NCBI GenBank assembly: GCA_902779055.1
Contig: CACZAD010000007.1
Location: 372,001-436,000 of the forward strand
Source of the DNA: Fibrobacter succinogenes
Lineage (GTDB): Bacteria; Fibrobacterota; Fibrobacteria; Fibrobacterales; Fibrobacteraceae
Direction of reading: 5' to 3'
Length of the DNA: 64,000 bases
Part shown: in pieces, positions 60,701 through 64,000 of the stretch
How the letters are laid out: each line of letters opens with the position of its first letter
How positions within the stretch are numbered: position 1 is the first letter of the stretch
Notes under the pieces: generated by a model
The model's database searches: none
The model's input: the letters and a program-made list of their open reading frames with translations, nothing else
Told to the model about the DNA's origin: nothing
Program-made: the position numbers and the translations under genes

Positions 60701-63124
60701 TTAGCGGAGAACGATGTCGCCGTTCGCGACGAGCTTGTCGCGAAGCTTGTTGTGAGCCTTGTTGACTTCGTCGTCCGTGAGCGTACGGTCCATGGCCTGA
60801 TAGGTGAGGCTGTAAACCATGTTCTTCTTGCCGGCTTCGATCTTTTCGCCTTCGTAGATGCTCTTGAGCGTAATCTTCGCGAGGTTCTTCGGGTTGAGTC
60901 CCTTGATGCGGGCGAGCACATCTTCGTGAGTCATCGACTTTGCAACTTCGATAGAGATGTCTCGGGTCGAAGGCACCTGGCGGCTGAATGCCTGGAACAC
61001 AATCTTCTTGTGGCTTTCGTGTTCCATCTTGTCCATGTCGGCTTCCATCACGTAAGTCTCGTAGCTGATTTCGTTAGCCTTGAGGCAGTTCGGATGAAGT
61101 TCGCCCATCGTGCCAAGCACTGTGCCGTTGCAGACGATTTCAGCCTGCTTGCCCGGGTGGAGGAAAAGTTCCGGCTTTGCTGCGGCGCGGAAATCCACAA
61201 CGAGACCGAGACGCTTGAAGAAGCTCTGGACAAAGCCCTTGAAGGCGGCGAAGTCGATTTGCTTCGGCTTGTCGTTCAGCGGATCGGTATCAAAGTTTCC
61301 AGCGATGGTGAGGGCGACGAGGTTGGATTCGTCAAAGCCCGGATCGCGTTCGTCCTTGCGAGCACGCTTGAACTGTCCCTTTGCCACTTCGAACAGACGA
61401 ACGGAACCCGGACGGTTCTTTTCGTTTTCGGCAACGGCCTTGAGCAAGTTCGGGAGGAGGCTCGTCGGCACAGCACCGAGTTCTTCGGAAAGCGGGTTCA
61501 GGAGGAGAGCCGGCTTGCTACGACGGTCATCACTTTCGGGGCCAAAGAGGGCTTCGGTGCGGGCCTTGCTTGTGAAGCGGAGGCTCAAGCATTCGTGGAG
61601 GCCCATGGCAGAAAGCGTCTTGCGGATCTTGCGGTTCAAAACTTCAATAGCCGGGAGTTCGTTCGGCTGCATCGTGAACTTCGGCAAGCTGTATGGAATG
61701 TTGTCAAAGCCGATGAGGCGTGCAATTTCTTCGATGAGGTCGACTTCGCGTTCGAGGTCCGGGCGGAAGCTCGGAATCTTGAACGTGATGGATTCGGCGT
61801 CCTTCTTCACGACTTCGAGAGCGATACCCGTGAGGAACTTTTCAATCTGCTCGGCGGAAACTTCCATGCCGATGACCTTGGCGGCGCGAGCGACGCGGAG
61901 CGTGACCTGGTTGTTTTCCTTCTTGTGGTCTTCGCCGGTGTATTCGACGGAACCCTTGAGGATGCGGCCACCAGCGACTTCCTGGATCATAGCGCAAGCG
62001 TACTTGCTGTATTCGTCCTGCGTAGCAAAGTCGATTTCGCGTTCGAAGCGGTAGCTAGAGTCTGTGGAGATGCAAAGGCGCTTGGCTTGCTTGCGGATAA
62101 CGGTCGGGTTGAACCAGGCGCTTTCGAGGAACACGTTCTTTGTGGCATCGACGATTTCGGATTCGACACCGCCCATCACGCCAGCGACGCAAGCCGGACG
62201 GTCACCGTCGCAAATCACGAGATCGTTTTCGATGAGTTCGTGTGCGGTGTGGTCGATCGTTTCAATATGCTCGCCCTTGACGGCGCGGCGGACCTTGATC
62301 TTGTTGCCGTGGAGCTGGTCCATGTCAAAGCTGTGGAGCGGCTGACCGACGTCCATCAAGATGAAGTTCGTGATATCGACGACGTTGTTGATGCTGTTCA
62401 TGCCGACAGCGTGCAAAAGCTTAGCAAGCCATGCCGGGGACTTTTCAACTTTCACGTCCTTGATGACGCGACCCACATAGCGGGAGCAACCGCAGCCTGG
62501 AACGACTTCGAGGCTGATGGCGGCGCTTGCGTCTTCGGAATCTTCCTTGAAGTTGTAAGCGAGGGCTTTAAGCGGGCGGTTAAACTTGGCGGCGAGTTCG
62601 CGCGCGACACCGCGGTGGCTGAGGGCGTCCGGACGGTTCGGCGTGACGTTCAGTTCGAAGCAGACGTCGTACATGCCGAGGTTTACGAACGGCGTACCTG
62701 CCGGGATGGAATCGTCGAGAACCATGATTCCACCGTGGTCGTCAGAAAGACCGATTTCGTCTTCGGCGCAAATCATGCCGAAGCTTTCGACGCCGCGAAT
62801 CTTGGACTTCTTCATCTTGAGCTTGGTGCCGTCAGGGAGCGGGAGTTCTGCGCCAATCGGGGCGAGAACTACCGTCTGACCTGCAGCGACGTTCGGGGCT
62901 CCGCAAACAACCTGGATGGTGTTCGTGCCGTCGTTCACGGTAGTGATGTGCAAGTGATCGCTATCCGGGTGCGGATCGCAAGTGAGAACCTTTGCAACGA
63001 GCAACTTGTCATAGACCTTGCCCGGTTCTTCCATGCCTTCAACTTCGAGACCGATGGAGGTGAGCGCCTTTGCGACATCTTCCGCAGATTCCGGAAGGTC
63101 AACGTGACGTCTAAGCCAATTCAA
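60701..63124 (-). CDS. pheT: Phenylalanyl-tRNA synthetase beta subunit
   Basis: 807 residues from TTG 63124. It charges tRNA-Phe with the alpha subunit (pheS is not in the window). Domains in order: tRNA-binding OB fold (about 35-150, VAKVLTCDPHPDSDHLHITTV), B3/B4 editing domain (about 205-390, CSRYVGRVIKDV, HSFDMDQLHG), B5 (about 400-475), synthetase-like core (about 490-680), and FDX-ACB (about 712-807, PSTRDISIEVAKSMTHEDV). The conserved N-terminus usually reads MKxS..WL; here the frame continues upstream as QIVSLNWL with no ATG, GTG or TTG, so the real start may be AUA at 63133 overlapping the ispD stop. Confidence 0.95.
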   Translation of the reverse strand: MNWLRRHVDLPESAEDVAKALTSIGLEVEGMEEPGKVYDKLLVAKVLTCDPHPDSDHLHITTVNDGTNTIQVVCGAPNVAAGQTVVLAPIGAELPLPDGTKLKMKKSKIRGVESFGMICAEDEIGLSDDHGGIMVLDDSIPAGTPFVNLGMYDVCFELNVTPNRPDALSHRGVARELAAKFNRPLKALAYNFKEDSEDASAAISLEVVPGCGCSRYVGRVIKDVKVEKSPAWLAKLLHAVGMNSINNVVDITNFILMDVGQPLHSFDMDQLHGNKIKVRRAVKGEHIETIDHTAHELIENDLVICDGDRPACVAGVMGGVESEIVDATKNVFLESAWFNPTVIRKQAKRLCISTDSSYRFEREIDFATQDEYSKYACAMIQEVAGGRILKGSVEYTGEDHKKENNQVTLRVARAAKVIGMEVSAEQIEKFLTGIALEVVKKDAESITFKIPSFRPDLEREVDLIEEIARLIGFDNIPYSLPKFTMQPNELPAIEVLNRKIRKTLSAMGLHECLSLRFTSKARTEALFGPESDDRRSKPALLLNPLSEELGAVPTSLLPNLLKAVAENEKNRPGSVRLFEVAKGQFKRARKDERDPGFDESNLVALTIAGNFDTDPLNDKPKQIDFAAFKGFVQSFFKRLGLVVDFRAAAKPELFLHPGKQAEIVCNGTVLGTMGELHPNCLKANEISYETYVMEADMDKMEHESHKKIVFQAFSRQVPSTRDISIEVAKSMTHEDVLARIKGLNPKNLAKITLKSIYEGEKIEAGKKNMVYSLTYQAMDRTLTDDEVNKAHNKLRDKLVANGDIVLR

Positions 63125-63129
63125 AGAAA

Positions 63130-63864
63130 CTATTTGCTTGCTCGGCTTGCGAAGATTTCGAAGTCTTCTGGCGTCGTGAGCTTGTCGTTTGTGCTGTCGC
63201 CTTCGACAATATAGACGTTCTCGCCGAAGAATTCGAGAATGCTGGCCTCGTCGGTCGGCGTAAAGTCGAGGGGCACCTTCTTGATGCGGGCGTAAAGGCT
63301 CTTAAGCAGGTCGATTCGTGCCGCTTGCGGCGTCTGTGCAAGCCAAACCTTGCGACGGTCAATGGTGCTTTCGACGCGGCCGTCGCTTGCGATCTTGATG
63401 GTGTCGATGGCGGGTTTGGCTACAAGGCAGCTCCCTTTATTGACGAGCGTTTCGCAAACCTTCCGGATGATTTTTTCGCTGATGAACGGGCGCGCCACAT
63501 CGTGGACGAGGACGTATTCGGCATCGCTAGTCAGCGCATTGACGCCATTCTGTACGGATTGCCAGCGTTCCACCCCTCCGACCACAATGCTGAGCTTGCT
63601 TAAGTTGTTCGAATATCCCGAACCCAGCAAGGGGCTGATTCGGTCAAAGATATCCTTTTCAAAATAGTCCTTCCAATCGACAGGGACGGCTATCACCACT
63701 TCTGCGATTTCGTCCATGTTGAGGAATGTTTCAAGGCAATATTGGTAAACGGGTTTACCTCCAAGCGTCATCAACTGCTTTGGAATCGTCCCGCCCATGC
63801 GCTTGCCGAGGCCGCCTGCGGGGAGGACTGCCGCGAATTTTCCGGATTGTAATGAATTTGCCAT
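63130..63864 (-). CDS. ispD: 2-C-methyl-D-erythritol 4-phosphate cytidylyltransferase
   Basis: 244 residues. It makes CDP-methylerythritol in the MEP isoprenoid pathway. Signature N-terminus AVLPAGGLGKRMGGTIPKQLM, then VLVHDVARPF, AKPAIDTIK, WLAQTPQAAR, TDEASILEFF and GDSTNDKLTTPEDFEI. It starts the minus-strand unit and pheT follows with an apparent gap of five bases. The region upstream (63865-63984) is AT-rich and probably holds the promoter, but I see no clear element on that strand. Confidence 0.95.
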   Translation of the reverse strand: MANSLQSGKFAAVLPAGGLGKRMGGTIPKQLMTLGGKPVYQYCLETFLNMDEIAEVVIAVPVDWKDYFEKDIFDRISPLLGSGYSNNLSKLSIVVGGVERWQSVQNGVNALTSDAEYVLVHDVARPFISEKIIRKVCETLVNKGSCLVAKPAIDTIKIASDGRVESTIDRRKVWLAQTPQAARIDLLKSLYARIKKVPLDFTPTDEASILEFFGENVYIVEGDSTNDKLTTPEDFEIFASRASK

Positions 63865-63984
63865 ATAATAAAAATAGAAAGATTCGTGATTGTGGTCACG
63901 TGATTTAAAAGTAAGAACTAAAAAGTTTTTTGCGTGATGAGAATGTTTTTACCTTTATGCTCGGAGTGTAAGGGAATTAAGAGT

Positions 63985-64000
63985 ATGGAATTTGAAGATC
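63985..64000 (+). CDS. Possible start of a gene running out of the window
   Basis: ATGGAATTTGAAGATC begins here, after AAGGGAATTAAGAGT. Only five codons are visible, so neither the gene nor its product can be confirmed. Confidence 0.25.

Noticed and set aside
60752..63214. An 820-codon plus-strand open frame opposite pheT
   Set aside because: pheT is a full-length conserved gene; the antisense translation is compositionally odd (rich in Val, Phe, Asp, Glu) with no motif.

Overview
The window looks like a chromosomal piece of a Fibrobacter (Fibrobacter succinogenes or a close relative). The basis is recognition of families rather than a database search: a TIGR02147 regulator (a family expanded in F. 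succinogenes), secreted pectin and rhamnogalacturonan enzymes with a shared binding-type module and a C-terminal beta tail, Ser-rich lipoproteins, a b558-type succinate dehydrogenase/fumarate reductase, an OmpA protein with thrombospondin type-3 repeats, and intergenic TGTCATCC palindromes. No rRNA, tRNA, CRISPR array, insertion sequence or prophage was seen.

Layout. 1-7.7 kb is a pectin island: the 3' end of a secreted module-bearing protein, two CE12-type acetylesterases, a TIGR02147 regulator and a PL1 pectate-lyase-like lipoprotein translationally coupled to it. 7.8-12.6 kb: glyA, a CE4 deacetylase with a CBM6-like module, a repeat protein coupled to an ABC ATPase. 12.6-20.7 kb: a TamA/TamB-like pair on the minus strand, divergent from a SurA-like lipoprotein chaperone. 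20.8-24.8 kb: ndk and sdhCAB. 25-27.3 kb: polar amino-acid ABC importer. 27.4-31.6 kb: outer-membrane protein, radC, OmpA/TSP3 protein. 31.9-36.3 kb: small HTH-like protein, thyA, PPP phosphatase, dgt and a HAD nucleotidase (nucleotide metabolism). 36.3-38.9 kb: ABC-3 metal permease and two secreted unknowns. 38.9-43.6 kb: recQ, two unknown lipoproteins, a PDZ protein. 43.7-48.4 kb: lptD, maf, rodZ, hisB. 48.6-56.8 kb: an unknown protein, an orphan GspE/PilB-like ATPase and a complete RND efflux operon. 56.9-64 kb: ybaB, dnaX, two small unknowns, ispD-pheT.

The envelope theme is strong: TamAB, SurA-like chaperone, LptD, OmpA and RND/TolC all build or use the outer membrane, while the pectin enzymes act outside it.

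The most interesting unexplained structure is non-coding: a modular two-stem intergenic repeat whose stems change sequence but keep their pairing while the linkers are conserved, with one copy forming the last 34 codons of recQ. Also notable are paired TTTACGTGA inverted repeats before the TIGR02147 regulator, TTCCTAC and ACTAACC arrays abutting promoters or starts, an RND pump lacking the usual TM4 proton-relay aspartates, and a pheT whose conserved N-terminus points to an AUA start overlapping the ispD stop.
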